Shown one piece after another: positions 16,791-25,262 of a DNA stretch of 64,000 bases. Origin of the DNA: Bog-473 sp963834405 (GTDB lineage Bacteria; Actinomycetota; Acidimicrobiia; Acidimicrobiales; RAAP-2); the NCBI GenBank assembly GCA_963834405.1, contig CAWIBX010000001.1, positions 310,001 through 374,000 on the forward strand, given 5' to 3'. The notes beneath the pieces were generated by a model that was given only the letters and a program-made list of their open reading frames with translations, did no database searches and was not told where the DNA came from. A program made the translations under genes and the position numbers. The number at the start of each line of letters is the position of its first letter. Position 1 is the first letter of the stretch.

Positions 16791-17530
16791 ATGAGTGACC
16801 GTGACGGTCCTGCGAGCGGCTGGCGGGCGCGGGTGCGGCGCGGCCCCGGTCGCGTCGTGGCAGCTCTCGCGGTGGCAGCATCCGCACTGAGCCTGGTCGT
16901 CGGCGGCTCGACCACCGGCCCGGCGGGCGCTTCGTCGCGTGCGACATTCCCTCCCAAGGAATTCATGGGAGACCTGCAGGACAAGGAGTACCAGACGGAG
17001 TGGACCGTCGGAACGGCCAAATTCAGCGGTTTTCGCGCCGAGTACGGCTTCGGGCTCGATTTCCGACAGGACAAGGAGGGTTTGTACCAACTCGCCTCCG
17101 CGCGGGTCGTCGTGGACGGCCTTGACGTCATCGAAAGAGAGGCGAGCCCCGCCGGCAACGACGGCACCTGCAACTACACCATCCGTTGGGCGAAGGAGGG
17201 TCGCGACAAAGTGATCGTCACCGGAAACCTCGGAGGGCTGTCGCGCACGGGCGGGGTGTGGCACGCCACGGTCGATCTCGGCGTGACCATGCCCGGGGAC
17301 GTTCTCTTCTCCAAGAACTGCGGGCCCAACGACGTCTTCACGCAACACCAGACGTCTTCACGCAACACCAGTGGGGCATCCCGCCCAAGATGACCATCCC
17401 GATTGAGGTCACGGGCACGCTCAATCCGCACACCGGGGTCCTCCGGGTCGACGCGCAGAGCTCGTACCCGGTCGGGGGCGGGACAGGTCATGAGACCGAC
17501 GAAATCACAGGCGAGCTGCGAGGCTTCTGA
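16791..17530 (+). pseudogene. secreted protein gene broken by a 20-bp tandem duplication
   Basis: From ATG 16791 the product has an Arg-rich N-terminus, a hydrophobic signal segment (VVAALAVAASALSLVV) and a mature domain starting after PAGASS with FMGDLQDKEYQTEWTVGTA. The frame runs to a block reading NDVFTQHQ. There, an exact 20-base duplication (17331-17350 and 17351-17370) shifts the frame and gives an early stop at 17393. Removing one copy restores NDVFTQHQWGIPPKMTIPIE and continues to TGA at 17530, a protein of about 239 residues. Family unknown; an exported hypothetical protein. The duplication is exact, so the event is recent or an assembly artefact. Confidence 0.7.
17331..17370 (+). 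repeat. 20-bp perfect tandem duplication inside a coding sequence
   Basis: GACGTCTTCACGCAACACCA occurs twice with no intervening base. Because 20 is not a multiple of three, it breaks the secreted-protein gene. Confidence 0.95.
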
Positions 17531-17662
17531 GCGCAGCCGCTACATACCTCGGACCTCCGACCAGGGAAAACACATACGCGATGGACAGGTCGGCCATCAG
17601 ACCCGCCCGAGGGCAACCTAAATACGACTAAAACGCTCGGATTTATCTGATACGCTCAAGAG

Positions 17663-18211
17663 GTGACGACGGACACCGCCTCTGCGACCCGACCCTTGAC
17701 CACGGCCGAGCTCGAAACAGTGGTGTGTCGCCAGGCCCGGGAGGCACAGCCGCTCGGCGCGTTGGGTCACGACACGGGCGAACGCAACGGCGTGCGGGTC
17801 TTCCGCACCCCCGACTACGACGTCTGGCTGCTGCGATGGCCGCCGGGCAGCCGGGTCACGCCCCACGACCACGGGGACTCGGCCGGGGCGTTCGTGGTGG
17901 TGGACGGCGAGCTCATCGAGCTGCGCTGGCAAGGCTCGATTCCCGGGTGCCGATTGGTCGGTGCCGGTGAGACCACGTCCTTCGAGCGCGGCGTCGTGCA
18001 CGACGTGGTGGCGACGAACCGGGTGGCGTACAGCCTGCACGCCTATTCGCCGCCGCTTCAGGCCATGTCGTTCTACGACGTGCCCGCCCCGGCTCCGCAG
18101 GTGACCGTGTTCACCGGCCCGAGTGGCAATCTGTCCCTCGTGGCATCTCCCGCACCCGTACTGGCACCCGTACCCGCTCCCACCCTGGCCGCCGCAGCCC
18201 TCGGTGGCTGA
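17663..18211 (+). CDS. cysteine dioxygenase-like cupin
   Basis: A 182-residue type I cysteine dioxygenase-family cupin. The first cupin motif is VTPHDHGDSAGAFVVVDGEL (His-x-His with Gly/Glu) and the second includes GVVHDVV, supplying the three His that bind Fe(II). The enzyme would oxidise cysteine or another thiol (such as 3-mercaptopropionate) to a sulfinate. The last 35 residues are Pro/Ala/Val-rich. The start is GTG 17663. The rhodanese gene overlaps its end by eight bases, so the two are translationally coupled and point to thiol sulfur oxidation. Confidence 0.85.
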   Translation: MTTDTASATRPLTTAELETVVCRQAREAQPLGALGHDTGERNGVRVFRTPDYDVWLLRWPPGSRVTPHDHGDSAGAFVVVDGELIELRWQGSIPGCRLVGAGETTSFERGVVHDVVATNRVAYSLHAYSPPLQAMSFYDVPAPAPQVTVFTGPSGNLSLVASPAPVLAPVPAPTLAAAALGG

Positions 18212-18554
18212 CGGCGCGGCCGTCGACCGGCAGCTCCGCGAGGCCCGCGCCGGCATCGCGCCGCGCGTCAGCGCCGGTGAGCTCAATGCCGCGCTGGCCG
18301 GCGGCGCACTGGTCGTCGATACCCGACCCTCCGAACTGCGCCAGCGCGACGGCACCATCCCGGGCGCCGTGGTGGTGGAGCGCAACGTCCTGGAGTGGCG
18401 GCTCGATCCGACCAGTGCCCACCGCCTCCCTCAAATGGACCGCCCCGACCGCCGCGTCATCATCGTGTGCGACGAGGGCTACGCCTCCAGCCTCGCCGCG
18501 GCGGCCCTCCTCGACCTGGGACTGACCGACGTCACCGACCTCGAGGGCGGCTAG
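18204..18554 (+). CDS. rhodanese-like sulfurtransferase (short C-terminus)
   Basis: A 116-residue single-domain rhodanese. VVDTRPSELRQRDGTIPGA precedes the active loop CDEGYASS (Cys at about residue 95), and the ending is LGLTDVTDLEGG. Family members normally continue with about 10-15 residues (F/Y-x-A-W...), which are absent; the frame stops directly at the end of the convergent membrane gene. GTG 18204 lies inside the upstream gene's last codons. It probably transfers sulfane sulfur made from thiols by the neighbouring dioxygenase pathway. Confidence 0.8.
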   Translation: MADGAAVDRQLREARAGIAPRVSAGELNAALAGGALVVDTRPSELRQRDGTIPGAVVVERNVLEWRLDPTSAHRLPQMDRPDRRVIIVCDEGYASSLAAAALLDLGLTDVTDLEGG

Positions 18555-19798
18555 CCCGCCGCCACCGCCGTCCCCGCCCCAGCCGGACCCGCCTCGCCGC
18601 CGCCGCCACCAGCGCCACCGGCATCGCCCGGCGACCCGTACCGCATCCGGAAGGCCAGATACGCGAACGGCCCGACCACCGCCGGCAGCCAGTACGAGAT
18701 CACCCGGTAGCCCAGCGTCGCCACCACGGCATCCCCCGCATCGATCCCCGCCAGGATCAGCAGCCCCGACAGCCCGGCCTCGACGATCCCCAGCCCGCCC
18801 GGCGTGATCGGGATGAGCGCCAGCAATCCCGCCACCGAGTACGCCAGCAGCACCAGCGCCGGCTGCGGCTTCACGCCGGTGGCCCGGATGGTCGCCAGCA
18901 GCGTGAAGTAGTCGAAGAAGATCCGCCCGCTCGAGAGCAGGAGCGCCGCCTTCCACCGCTCCCCCAGCACGTCCCGGATGCGGTCACGTTCGTACACGAG
19001 CCGGTCCGGCAGCCCGGTCATCGGCTCGCTCTTGCGCTTCACCCGGTTGCGCACGGACTGCACGACCCGGCCCGCCCAGCGCAGCGGCCCGTCCAACACG
19101 AGCACCGCGGCCCCGAAGCCGGCGAAGAGCACGAAGGCGCCGATGCCGAGCAGCGCCGTGTGCTCCAGGCTCTTGTTGATCGGGACGCCGATGAGGATGG
19201 CCGGCAGCACGAAGATCGGCAACGCGAGCAGTCCCCCGATACCCAGCAACGAGAATGCGGTAAGGCCACCGACCGCCGTACCCGTGTCGTTTCCCGCGGC
19301 GGCCAACATCCGGAACTGCGTGGCCGCCCCGACCGCAGCGCCACCGGGAACCACGAGGCTGATGGCGTTCCCGGCGAGCTGCGAGGTCGCCACCGAGAAC
19401 CACGCCTTCGTCCGCAAGGCGATGCGCTGCAGCCAGATGGTGCAGGTGAAGTGCGCCACCTGGGCGACGAGGGCGGCCGCGAACCACACGGGCTCGAGCG
19501 AGGTCAGCTTGGGCCAGGATGCGAAGACCTCGGCGAGGCTCGGGAAGACCAGGTAGATCGTGATCCCCGCCACAACGACGGCGATGGTCCCCTTGATGAG
19601 CGACCGCCACGGAACGGGCGACTCGACGTCTTTTTCGATCTGCTCACTGAGGCGACGCGACAGCGCGTCGGGTCCGGCGTCGGTGGGGGATTTCGCCTGA
19701 TCCGCCCGTTGCGCCAGATCTGCTGGTTCCGACCCGTCCGCCCGTTCCTCCCCCGCCACCGGAACGGACTCGGAACCCGGTTCCTCGGCCCGCGTCAC
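18551..19798 (-). CDS. LPG-synthase-type integral membrane protein (UPF0104/YbhN-like)
   Basis: A 415-residue protein. A charged cytoplasmic N-terminus (about 65 residues) leads into about eight TM helices of the lysylphosphatidylglycerol synthetase TM family (PF03706 type), including the hallmark PITPGGLGIVEAGL near residue 345 and a Gly/Ala-rich tail. The C-terminal aminoacyl-transfer domain is missing, so it is probably a lipid flippase-like or envelope protein rather than a synthase. It lies 50 bases downstream of the PLDc_N-SHOCT gene, same direction, probably the same transcript. Confidence 0.85.
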   Translation of the reverse strand: MTRAEEPGSESVPVAGEERADGSEPADLAQRADQAKSPTDAGPDALSRRLSEQIEKDVESPVPWRSLIKGTIAVVVAGITIYLVFPSLAEVFASWPKLTSLEPVWFAAALVAQVAHFTCTIWLQRIALRTKAWFSVATSQLAGNAISLVVPGGAAVGAATQFRMLAAAGNDTGTAVGGLTAFSLLGIGGLLALPIFVLPAILIGVPINKSLEHTALLGIGAFVLFAGFGAAVLVLDGPLRWAGRVVQSVRNRVKRKSEPMTGLPDRLVYERDRIRDVLGERWKAALLLSSGRIFFDYFTLLATIRATGVKPQPALVLLAYSVAGLLALIPITPGGLGIVEAGLSGLLILAGIDAGDAVVATLGYRVISYWLPAVVGPFAYLAFRMRYGSPGDAGGAGGGGGEAGPAGAGTAVAAG

Positions 19799-19848
19799 CC
19801 GCTCAGGATGGACCGGGCGGCGCGGGCCGGCAAGCCGGCGTCAGGTCG

Positions 19849-20250
19849 TCAGCTGGCGAGGACCTTGGATTTCTGCGCCTCGAACTCGGCGTCGGTGAGC
19901 ACGCCCTGCGACTTGAGATCGGCCAGCTTCTGCAGCTGTGCCGCCGTGTCGTCGGTCCCAGCCGTCTGACGCACGTACTTGTCGAAGGCGGCCTGCTGGT
20001 CGGCGGCCTCCTGGGCGGCCCTCTCGTGCATCTTGCCGCCCCGGGCGAGCAGATACACGAAGACGCCGAGGAACGGCAGGATGATGACGAAGATGACCCA
20101 GAGTGCCTTGGACCACCCACCAAGGTCGCGGCTGCGGAAGATGTCTACGAACACCATGATCAGCAGCCAGATCCAGATGATGAAGAGGAAGAAGTACAGC
20201 ATCGTCAAGAAGAAGTCGAGGATGGGGTACTGGTACGTCGCTCCGAGCAT
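19849..20250 (-). CDS. PLDc_N membrane domain plus SHOCT protein (copy 2)
   Basis: A 133-residue near-duplicate of 6406-6801 with roughly 14 differences over 125 aligned residues. Two TM helices flank DIFRSRDLGGWSKALW, then comes the linker GGKMHERAAQEAADQQAAF and a SHOCT domain (QKLADLKSQGVLTDAEF). No catalytic residues. It is probably a regulatory or scaffold membrane protein. It precedes the LPG-synthase-type gene by 50 bases. The long upstream region carries two copies of the CCTACTGG palindrome. Confidence 0.88.
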   Translation of the reverse strand: MLGATYQYPILDFFLTMLYFFLFIIWIWLLIMVFVDIFRSRDLGGWSKALWVIFVIILPFLGVFVYLLARGGKMHERAAQEAADQQAAFDKYVRQTAGTDDTAAQLQKLADLKSQGVLTDAEFEAQKSKVLAS

Positions 20251-20441
20251 GCGTCACTCCTCGTAGTCGTGGGCGGGCGTCTACCGCACCGCAATGTCTA
20301 GCGCCTGCGAGGGTGACAAGGGTGGTTTTTTGCCGATGGGGGCCGCGATGGGTCAACCCTTCGAACGTCTCAGCCCAGACTCAGCCCCGAGGCATCCGTG
20401 GGGAGGGCTCCGGCATATTCCTCCCCGCGTATCGGCGCCGC

Positions 20442-20470
20442 CCTACTGGAAACCAACCCAACCCAGTAGG
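20442..20470. promoter_or_regulatory. palindromic element CCTACTGG-N13-CCAGTAGG, copy 1
   Basis: Exact 8-base arms with a 13-base spacer, 192 bases upstream of the PLDc_N-SHOCT start codon. The spacer sequence differs from copy 2 while the arms are identical, which is what a protein-binding site would look like. Confidence 0.6.
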
Positions 20471-20495
20471 GCTGGGCGACTTACTAGTCGGTACT

Positions 20496-20524
20496 CCTAC
20501 TGGATTGCGGCCCGAACCAGTAGG
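20496..20524. promoter_or_regulatory. palindromic element CCTACTGG-N13-CCAGTAGG, copy 2
   Basis: The second exact copy of the arms with the same 13-base spacing, 25 bases beyond copy 1. The centre-to-centre distance is 54 bases, about five helical turns, so two dimers could bind the same face. Confidence 0.6.
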
Positions 20525-20580
20525 GGCGCCCCGATGCGGTGAGAGGCCGGGCTCCTTGGTGGGAGCGCGGCCGCTGCCGC

Positions 20581-20769
20581 TCAGACCAGCTCGGACAGGA
20601 CGTGGGCGCGCTGGCGTGCGTACTCGGCCTCAGAGAGGACGCCGGCATCCTTCAGCGTCGCGAGCTGAGCCAGCTCCTCTATCAGCTGTTCGGCTCCCGG
20701 CTTCGGGTCGAGCTCCTGCGCGTGTGGTTCCGGTGGCGCCTCGCGGCGCCGCACGATTCCGAGAGTCAT
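20581..20769 (-). CDS. short SHOCT-domain protein
   Basis: A 62-residue protein starting MTLGIVRRREAPPEP and ending with a SHOCT domain (ELAQLATLKDAGVLSEAEYA). It has no TM segment. GGGAGGGAGA lies upstream; GTG two codons earlier is an equally possible start. It is first in a leftward series with the PLDc_N-SHOCT and LPG-synthase-like genes, separated from them by the palindrome-bearing region. Confidence 0.75.
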   Translation of the reverse strand: MTLGIVRRREAPPEPHAQELDPKPGAEQLIEELAQLATLKDAGVLSEAEYARQRAHVLSELV

Positions 20770-20855
20770 CGCCACTCTCCCTCCCTCGGGCTCGCATCTC
20801 CGCCATGCCCTGCTTGCCTACCTGTTGACGCTGACACCGATCGCACTGTGCGAAC

Positions 20856-20870
20856 AGGGCCAAAGGACCC
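20856..20870 (-). promoter_or_regulatory. weaker DosR/DevR-like box
   Basis: AGGGCCAAAGGACCC reads GGGTCCTTTGGCCCT. It keeps the spacing and the CCCT end of the DosR consensus, with two or three mismatches in the left half. It is upstream of the short SHOCT gene and inside the region before the antiporter start. Confidence 0.35.
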
Positions 20871-20971
20871 AGCGGAGCCACACGCACCGGACACGCAACG
20901 CAGCAGCAACGCTCCGAGACGTTGGACCGCGCAATCCGCGCAGCCAGACCGACAGCGGGGCACAATGCACC

Positions 20972-22276
20972 GTGGTCCACGAGCCCGACCTCGCCACGCT
21001 GGCCGTCGTCTCGGCCTGCGTCGTCGTGTGGGCGCTCGTGTCCGCCCGCCTCCAGCGCTGGAACGTGTCCGCGCCGATCGCGTTCGTCGTCCTGGGCGTG
21101 GTCACCACGCACGGGCCGACCACGCTCGTCCACGTCAACCTGCATTCGTCGACCATCCGTTCCATCGCCGAGGTCACGCTGGCCCTCGTTCTCTTCGCCG
21201 ACGCGTCCCGGGTCAACGCACGCCGGCTGCGTTCGGACGTCGGCATCGCGGTCCGGCTCCTCGGCATCGGGCTACCGCTGACCATCGGGGCGGGCACCGC
21301 CGTCGCCGCCGGCCTCTTCCACGGCTCCGGGCTCTGGGTCGCCGCCGCCATCGGTGCGATCGTCGCCCCGACCGACGCCGCCCTCGGCGCCGCTGTCATG
21401 AACGACGAGCGCGTCCCGGCCGGCGTGCGCCGCATCCTCAACGTGGAAAGCGGGCTCAACGACGGGATCGCAACGCCCTTCGTGAACCTCTTCATCGCCG
21501 GCGCGGCCTCGGCCGAGGCCGTCCATGCGTCGGGGCCGGCCCGGGCGGCCGTGAACCTGCTCGGTGGTGCGGGCATCGGCATCGCGGTCGGCGTGGCGGG
21601 CGCGCTCCTCGTCGCCTTGGCCCGCCATCACAAATTCATCGCTGCCGGCGCCCAGCCCCTCGCGACGCTCGGTCTCGCGCTCTTCGCCTACTCGGCCTCC
21701 GTCGTCGCCGGCACCAACGGCTTCGTGGCGGCCTTCCTGGCCGGCATGGCCTTCGGCACCGTCCTGCCGCATGACGACGAGCTGGTTTCCTTCGCCGAGG
21801 AGTCGGGGCTTCTGATGTCGCTGTTGGTGTGGTTCATCTTCGGCGCGGTCATGCTCGTGTCCGGCTTCCAGGACGCCACCTGGCGCGACCTGATCTTCGC
21901 CCTTCTCGCGCTCACGGTCGTCCGGATGGTCCCGGTGGCGTTGTCCCTCGTCGGCACCGGGCTCGACCGCTCGACCGTCGCGTTCGTCGGCTGGTTCGGC
22001 CCGCGCGGCCTGGCGTCGGTTGTCTTCTCCCTGATCGCGGTCGACACACTCGCGCCAGCCGACGGCAAGACCGTGCTCGCGACGGTGACGGTGACCGTGG
22101 CGCTCAGCGTCCTGCTGCACGGGATGACCGCCTCGCCGCTGGCCGCCCGCTACGGCGCGCACGCCCACCTGCTCCACCCGCAGCGACCCGAGCACCGCAG
22201 ACCGGCGCACCACATCTCGACCCGGCGCTTCCACACCGACCGGATTTCGCTGGGACGGCGGGCGACGGGCGGTTAG
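20972..22276 (+). CDS. Na+(K+)/H+ antiporter, CPA1/NhaP type
   Basis: A 434-residue polytopic protein with about 12 TM helices. The CPA1 ion-binding segments are IVAPTDAALGAAV and NVESGLNDGIATPF (the ND pair expected for electroneutral exchange), followed by WFGPRGLASVVFSLIA. It exchanges cytosolic Na+ or K+ for protons across the plasma membrane. GTG 20972 is preferred because upstream in-frame residues are not transmembrane and look random. The C-terminal tail is short, basic and His-rich, without a TrkA domain. Confidence 0.9.
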   Translation: MVHEPDLATLAVVSACVVVWALVSARLQRWNVSAPIAFVVLGVVTTHGPTTLVHVNLHSSTIRSIAEVTLALVLFADASRVNARRLRSDVGIAVRLLGIGLPLTIGAGTAVAAGLFHGSGLWVAAAIGAIVAPTDAALGAAVMNDERVPAGVRRILNVESGLNDGIATPFVNLFIAGAASAEAVHASGPARAAVNLLGGAGIGIAVGVAGALLVALARHHKFIAAGAQPLATLGLALFAYSASVVAGTNGFVAAFLAGMAFGTVLPHDDELVSFAEESGLLMSLLVWFIFGAVMLVSGFQDATWRDLIFALLALTVVRMVPVALSLVGTGLDRSTVAFVGWFGPRGLASVVFSLIAVDTLAPADGKTVLATVTVTVALSVLLHGMTASPLAARYGAHAHLLHPQRPEHRRPAHHISTRRFHTDRISLGRRATGG

Positions 22277-22304
22277 CCGAACCCGGCGGCGCGGCGCTCA
22301 CACG

Positions 22305-22817
22305 TCAGGCCGCGGGGTCACCTCCCGCATCCCGGAACCGTGTCACGTCGTGGCCCGGGACGACGAAGCCGCCGCGTTCCTCCAAACGAAGGACCAGATC
22401 TTCGATCGACGCCGGCGCGCCGTCCGCCACGCTGCACGGTTGCCGCCGCGTGGCGGCATCGGCGACGCAGACGGTGACCAGCTGCTCGAATCGCCGATGG
22501 ACACTGAGTAGGTTCCATCGCAGCGAAACGCGCACCTTGTCGCCTGGCACCGCGACGCGCTCGATCTGCTCCGGGCGGTGCGTCCAGTACTGCTCGGCGC
22601 GGTCGAGGAACTCCACGGTGATGACTCCGTCGTGGTCGATGGTGTCGAGCCGGCCCCATCGGACGGGGTCGTCGCTGGTCGCGGCACGCTTGGCCTGGAT
22701 CGAGTGCATCAGGTGACCCGGCACGTACAGGTCGCACGGCTCGACCCGCTTGCCCTTCCGCCGACGGTCGGAACGGTTGGCGTCGTCGGCGCGCGCGGAA
22801 TCGGGATTCGTTCCCAT
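22305..22817 (-). CDS. hypothetical protein
   Basis: A 170-residue soluble protein with a basic N-terminus (DRRRKGKRVEP), a central beta-rich segment (DHDGVITVEFLDRAEQYW, VPGDKVRVSLRWN) and a charged C-terminus. I recognise no family. Start and frame are supported by sensible composition and an upstream CATGAGGAGGA-type site. It is convergent with the antiporter gene. Confidence 0.6.
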   Translation of the reverse strand: MGTNPDSARADDANRSDRRRKGKRVEPCDLYVPGHLMHSIQAKRAATSDDPVRWGRLDTIDHDGVITVEFLDRAEQYWTHRPEQIERVAVPGDKVRVSLRWNLLSVHRRFEQLVTVCVADAATRRQPCSVADGAPASIEDLVLRLEERGGFVVPGHDVTRFRDAGGDPAA

Positions 22818-23082
22818 GAGTCCTCCTCATCGTTCCTGGCCTTGCCACCGTGCCCGCAGGCCGGTTGGTGAGCGTCGCAGACCCAGGTGTCTCAGCTCGT
22901 CTGGATAAGGCAGTGACCAGTATAGGAGCGCCCGGATCCGGCCCTCGACCGAGCGGGCCGCCGAAAGGACTGTTTGGCCCTGCTCAACCACCTCCGGACG
23001 CCCCAAAGATGAGCCGAGGTGATCCCGAGATGACCGACGACCGCGACGCGCTCGCGCGCCAGGTGCTGCCCGTTCCCGACCG

Positions 23083-23219
23083 CGCGCACCCCGGGACCCT
23101 CGCCTTCTGGGACAACCGCGCCACCCATGCACTTCGGGATCTTCGACTACGAAGGTGAGCGTCGGATCATGCACCGGGTGACGCTGCGGGGCGATCGTCC
23201 CGTTGGTCAGACCGGGTAA
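23083..23219 (+). pseudogene. C-terminal remnant of a TauD/TfdA-family dioxygenase
   Basis: Translation gives HPGTLAFWDNRATH and, after one extra base near 23130, HFGIFDYEGERRIMHRVTLR with GDRPVGQTG and TAA at 23217. This is the C-terminal core of an alpha-ketoglutarate-dependent taurine/2,4-D dioxygenase (the WDNRAT block with distal His and the R-x-MHRVTL block with the 2-oxoglutarate Arg). The first roughly 240 residues, including the HxD motif, are absent. It is a dead fragment; what removed the rest is not visible. Confidence 0.75.
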
Positions 23220-23312
23220 CCGTTCGCCCCGTTCTCCCCTCGCAGCGATCACCCCGTCCGGCATCGCCGTTGGTGCCGATTGAAGCAGCGCGACATGGGG
23301 CAACATGGTCCG

Positions 23313-24203
23313 ATGCGTCACCGGATCCTCGCCCCGATCGCCCTCCTCCCCCTGGCCGCCCTACTGACCGTGGCGGCACCGGGAAGCCCGGCCCAGGCAG
23401 CCAAGCGGGCGACGACCTACTACGTCTCACTCGGCGACTCCTACTCGGTCGGATTCCAACCGGGACTCGGGTCGACCCCCGGCTACACCGTCTACGTCGC
23501 ACTGCACACCGGCCTGACCCTGGTGAACTTCGGCTGCGGCGGAGCCACCACCACGTCCATCCTCAACGCGGTCGGGTGCCCGGACGTCCTGCCGCACACC
23601 GCCGGGGGCGTCACATACCCGACGACGACCCAGATCGCGGCTGCGCAGGCATTCCTCGCCGCCCACAAGGGCCACATCGGGCTCATCACGGTGTCGATCG
23701 GGGGGAACGACGTGACGGGCTGCGCGACGCAGGCCAACCCGGTCTCGTGCGTGTCGACCGTGGTCAACAACATCAAGACGAACGTGACCGCGTTGGCAAC
23801 GGACCTGCGCGCCGCCGCCGGTCCGGGTGTCCCCATCATCGGTTCGACCTATCCCGATGTCATCCTGGGCGCCTACGTCTATCCGCAGAACCCGGGATCG
23901 GCCTCCGCCGTCAACCTGGCCAAGCTCTCGGTGACCGCGTTCAAGCTGCTGATCAACCCGGCGTTGTCCAAGGCTTACGCCTCGGCGGGGGGCTCACTGG
24001 TGGACGTGACCGCGGCTACCGGCGCCTACACGCCCCTCACCCGGACGGTGCACACCAAGACCTTCGGGACGATCCCGGTCCCGGTGGCCAGCGTCTGCGC
24101 GCTCACCTGGTTCTGTGCGCAGGGGAACATCCATCCCCGCACGCCTGGGTACACACTGATCGGCAAGCTGTACGTCGCTCGCTACAACCGGGTGAAGCAC
24201 TAG
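23313..24203 (+). CDS. secreted SGNH/GDSL hydrolase
   Basis: A 296-residue exported esterase or lipase. The signal peptide (RILAPIALLPLAALLTVAAP, cleavage near AQA-A) is followed by block I SLGDSYSVGF (catalytic Ser), block II GCGGATT (Gly), block III SIGGNDVTG (Asn) and block V NIHPRTPGY (His). Paired Cys residues fit an extracytoplasmic protein. Streptomyces-type SGNH lipases are the nearest class by pattern. ATG 23313 puts the signal peptide at the N-terminus. Its last four bases overlap the convergent PhyH gene. Confidence 0.92.
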   Translation: MRHRILAPIALLPLAALLTVAAPGSPAQAAKRATTYYVSLGDSYSVGFQPGLGSTPGYTVYVALHTGLTLVNFGCGGATTTSILNAVGCPDVLPHTAGGVTYPTTTQIAAAQAFLAAHKGHIGLITVSIGGNDVTGCATQANPVSCVSTVVNNIKTNVTALATDLRAAAGPGVPIIGSTYPDVILGAYVYPQNPGSASAVNLAKLSVTAFKLLINPALSKAYASAGGSLVDVTAATGAYTPLTRTVHTKTFGTIPVPVASVCALTWFCAQGNIHPRTPGYTLIGKLYVARYNRVKH

Positions 24204-25177
24204 CCGCCAGCCACCGGCTCCCGCTGCTCCAACGCTCTTCTCCACCGGCTCAAGTCGAGCTGCGGATACCGCTGCTGCGTGCGCTCGAGCAGCCGTTCGT
24301 CCCAGACCGGATGGCCCGGCGCCGGCCAGCCGAAGAGCGCCAGCTCCCGCTCGGTGGAGCCCTCGACGAAGACGGTCCACTCCATCCCGGTCGACCGCGA
24401 CTGCTGCGTGTCGTAGCCGATCCATTCGACCGCGGCGTTCTTGAAGGCGACCGCCAGCACAATCCGAGCCCCCGTGCCCGAGCCGAAGGGCGCGCCGCGG
24501 TGCCAGCAGTCGGAGCGGTAGGCCAAGTAGGAGCCGCGTACACCCGGTGCGGGTCGTTCGGCGGCGTACACGCCCGGCTCCATGTTGGGCATGACCACGC
24601 CGTAGGGGGAGTCGATGTGGGTGGTCTCGTCGACCGTGACCAGGCGGGTCGGGTTGTCGTCCGCGGTGACGTCGGTCAGGTACAGGAAGCCCTCCAGGTT
24701 CCACCACGGCGACTCACTGCCCGCGGGGAGCCAGGAATGGTTGCGGTCGACGTGCATCGGCTGCTCGTAGTTGGTGACCCCGGCGTACTTGGCGCTCAGG
24801 TGCGCCTGGTACAGGCGGATGTCCGTGTTCTCCAGGGCCCGTTCGGCGAAATCGACGATGGACGGATGGACGCACATCCGATTGAGCGCCCCGCCACCCG
24901 CGAAGGGGAAGGCCGCTGCCCACCGCTGCTGGCCGGGCCGGAAGCCGGGCCCCTCGTCGGGCCAGACGAAGACCTCCTGGGGCGTGACCGGATGGCCGAG
25001 CCAGCGCTCGGTGACTCCCTCGGGGTCGGCGTGCAGCTCCTCCGCGCTCGGGAAGATCTCGCACAGGCCCGCCGCCAGCGCATCGATCTCGCCCGTCCCC
25101 ACAAGACCCTCGAGCAGGACCCACCCGTCCTCTCGCCAGGCCGCGACTTCTGCATCGGTGGCTCGCCGTGACGGCAC
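24200..25177 (-). CDS. phytanoyl-CoA dioxygenase (PhyH) family protein
   Basis: A 325-residue Fe(II)/2-oxoglutarate dioxygenase. The metal ligands are in PMHVDRNHSWL (HxD, about residues 142-144) and SDCWHRGAPFGS (distal His), with an Arg shortly after (GARIVLAVAF) for 2-oxoglutarate. The N-terminus DAEVAAWREDGWVLLEGLV is the family's start. It would hydroxylate a lipid or secondary-metabolite substrate that I cannot name. A third copy of the CCTACT palindrome lies 86 bases upstream. Confidence 0.88.
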   Translation of the reverse strand: MPSRRATDAEVAAWREDGWVLLEGLVGTGEIDALAAGLCEIFPSAEELHADPEGVTERWLGHPVTPQEVFVWPDEGPGFRPGQQRWAAAFPFAGGGALNRMCVHPSIVDFAERALENTDIRLYQAHLSAKYAGVTNYEQPMHVDRNHSWLPAGSESPWWNLEGFLYLTDVTADDNPTRLVTVDETTHIDSPYGVVMPNMEPGVYAAERPAPGVRGSYLAYRSDCWHRGAPFGSGTGARIVLAVAFKNAAVEWIGYDTQQSRSTGMEWTVFVEGSTERELALFGWPAPGHPVWDERLLERTQQRYPQLDLSRWRRALEQREPVAGG

Positions 25178-25262
25178 CCGAGCAGGATAGGGCGACGACG
25201 ACCGCCTCCGTCAGGTCGAGAGCGGGCCGCAGCGCTTGGCGTTCGCGCAGTATCGGGTCTCG

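Larger units (their letters stand above)
20251..20580. other. 330-base regulatory region without a gene
   Basis: No coding frame is supported. It contains an inverted repeat GGGGAGG-N13-CCTCCCC (20400-20426) followed by two copies of CCTACTGG-N13-CCAGTAGG (20442-20470, 20496-20524). The gene read leftwards from 20250 is the probable target. Confidence 0.65.

Noticed and set aside
22966..22981. AGGACTGTTTGGCCCT as a DosR-like box
   Set aside because: The spacer is one base too long for the consensus.
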